Shown here piece after piece: positions 32,252 to 32,927 of a stretch of 32,927 nucleotides of DNA; the stretch's first letter is position 1, and every line of letters begins with the position of its first letter. The translations under genes were made by a program, and so were the position numbers. Under the pieces are notes generated by a model. It was not told the origin of the DNA. It saw only the letters and a list, made by a program, of their open reading frames with translations, and searched no databases. The stretch is from Gordonia hirsuta DSM 44140 = NBRC 16056 (GTDB lineage Bacteria > Actinomycetota > Actinomycetes > Mycobacteriales > Mycobacteriaceae): the NCBI RefSeq assembly GCF_000333015.1, contig NZ_BANT01000047.1, positions 1 through 32,927 of the forward strand. The letters run 5' to 3'.

Positions 32252-32927
32252 CTAGAAGGTTTGACGCACGACCTCGCCGTTGGGTTCCACGACGCGCGGA
32301 AGATTCCACAATTCCCGGCTCAGCTGGGCTTCGGCGGCACCCAAACCGGCGGCGACGGCGTGTTCGGCGGCGGCGCGCGTGGCCGCGACGTTCTCTGCGG
32401 CCGCACGCCGCAGGGCACTGCGCCGGGCCCCCTGCCGGCGCACCGTCACCACCCAGCCGGCCACTGCCAGTCCGGCCAGCACCGTGATGACGGTGCCGAT
32501 GGCTCCCATCCCGGCCCAGGACACCAGCGGCCCGACGGTGACCCGGCCCAGACCGAGGCCGGCCGAAGCCCCCAGCGCCAGCACGACCAGGTCCTCGGCG
32601 GACGGGCGCCGTGACCGGGGCTCGACGGGGGGCACCGCAGCGGTGATCTCCGGCGCTGGAGACGACGCCTCCGGCGGCGGGCAGATCCCGGCCAGCGCCG
32701 CGGAGCGCACCTGATCGGTTCCCTCCGCCAGCTCCCGACTGATCCGCCGCAGATAGTCGGCCAGTGCCGCCTGCAGCCAGGCCTCGAAAGCCGGCGCCTC
32801 TGCCGCCGACAGCCGTTCGCACGACGACGCCGCCGAGGTGTCCAGTTGCCGGGCCCCGGTGCGCAGCAGCCCGGACAGCCGGCCGCGCAGTTCGGCGAAT
32901 CCGGCACGGGCACCGGCCAGCCGCTCG
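32252..32927 (-). CDS. C-terminal part of a membrane protein, possibly dynamin-like, 5' end outside window
   Basis: The frame stays open from the stop at 32252 to the window edge at 32927, giving about 224 residues; an internal GTG at 32710 is not the real start. The visible part has long Ala/Leu/Glu/Arg-rich amphipathic helices (RLSAAEAPAFEAWLQ, ALADYLRRISRELAE), a Pro-rich linker, a hairpin of two membrane helices (VVLALGASAGLGLG and MGAIGTVITVLAGLAVAGWV) and a C-terminal helical coil. This helix-membrane hairpin-helix layout is like the C-terminal half of bacterial dynamin-like GTPases, but no GTPase motif falls within the window, so that is a guess. Confidence 0.7.
   Translation of the reverse strand, partial: ERLAGARAGFAELRGRLSGLLRTGARQLDTSAASSCERLSAAEAPAFEAWLQAALADYLRRISRELAEGTDQVRSAALAGICPPPEASSPAPEITAAVPPVEPRSRRPSAEDLVVLALGASAGLGLGRVTVGPLVSWAGMGAIGTVITVLAGLAVAGWVVTVRRQGARRSALRRAAAENVAATRAAAEHAVAAGLGAAEAQLSRELWNLPRVVEPNGEVVRQTF

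Overview
The window is GC-rich DNA from a mycolic-acid-making actinobacterium (order Mycobacteriales). The gene order and protein families resemble Gordonia or a close relative. The evidence for this is an AftD arabinofuranosyltransferase, a DUF2613 micropeptide, a DUF3068 protein, TmaT-like and MtrP-like proteins, an HtdX/FabG4/FadA2 trio and a GTP-type PEP carboxykinase. Several of these occur in the same relative order and strand as M. tuberculosis Rv0224c-Rv0243, recalled from memory and not searched. No rRNA, tRNA, CRISPR array, insertion sequence or prophage gene is visible. Every coding stretch has similar GC and codon character, so there is no obvious recent island.

Layout. 1-3.8 kb: the 3' part of an unrecognised, probably secreted protein, then a two-gene unit of an MFS exporter and a MalY/PatB-type aminotransferase. 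4-6.5 kb (minus): an SDR dehydrogenase and a VanW-domain protein. 6.8-11.2 kb: a fatty-acyl module of a thiolase (minus) divergent from FabG4-like reductase plus HtdX-like dehydratase (plus), followed by a convergent TetR gene. A near-identical 16-bp palindrome lies in the thiolase/fabG4 divergent region and at the tetR start, so TetR probably controls both itself and the module. 11.2-17.4 kb: a NagZ/LpqI-type lipoprotein glycosidase divergent from DUF2613-aftD and a small secreted protein.

17.4-25.7 kb: an envelope-glycolipid locus holding a TmaT-like acyltransferase, DUF3068 protein, polysaccharide flippase, CitE-like lyase, large polytopic protein (Rv0226c-like), GT4 glycosyltransferase and MtrP-like methyltransferase. 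Compared with the remembered M. tuberculosis order, the flippase and the CitE-like gene are extra and sit between the Rv0227c and Rv0226c counterparts. 25.7-29.8 kb (minus): an MmpS-like protein and a MacB/FtsX-type ABC exporter. 29.9-32.9 kb (minus): pckG, a small acidic DUF6802-like protein and the C-terminal part of a membrane protein cut by the window edge.

The most interesting observations are four. (a) The Rv0226c-like protein and AftD share a run of landmarks across their whole length, suggesting the former is an unassigned GT-C glycosyltransferase. (b) A TANNNT -10 box sits 6-10 bp before the chosen start codon of about ten genes, implying widespread leaderless transcription; one divergent pair has its two -10 boxes overlapping inside 24 bp. 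(c) A paired TetR operator is visible. (d) A flippase and CitE are inserted in an otherwise conserved envelope locus.
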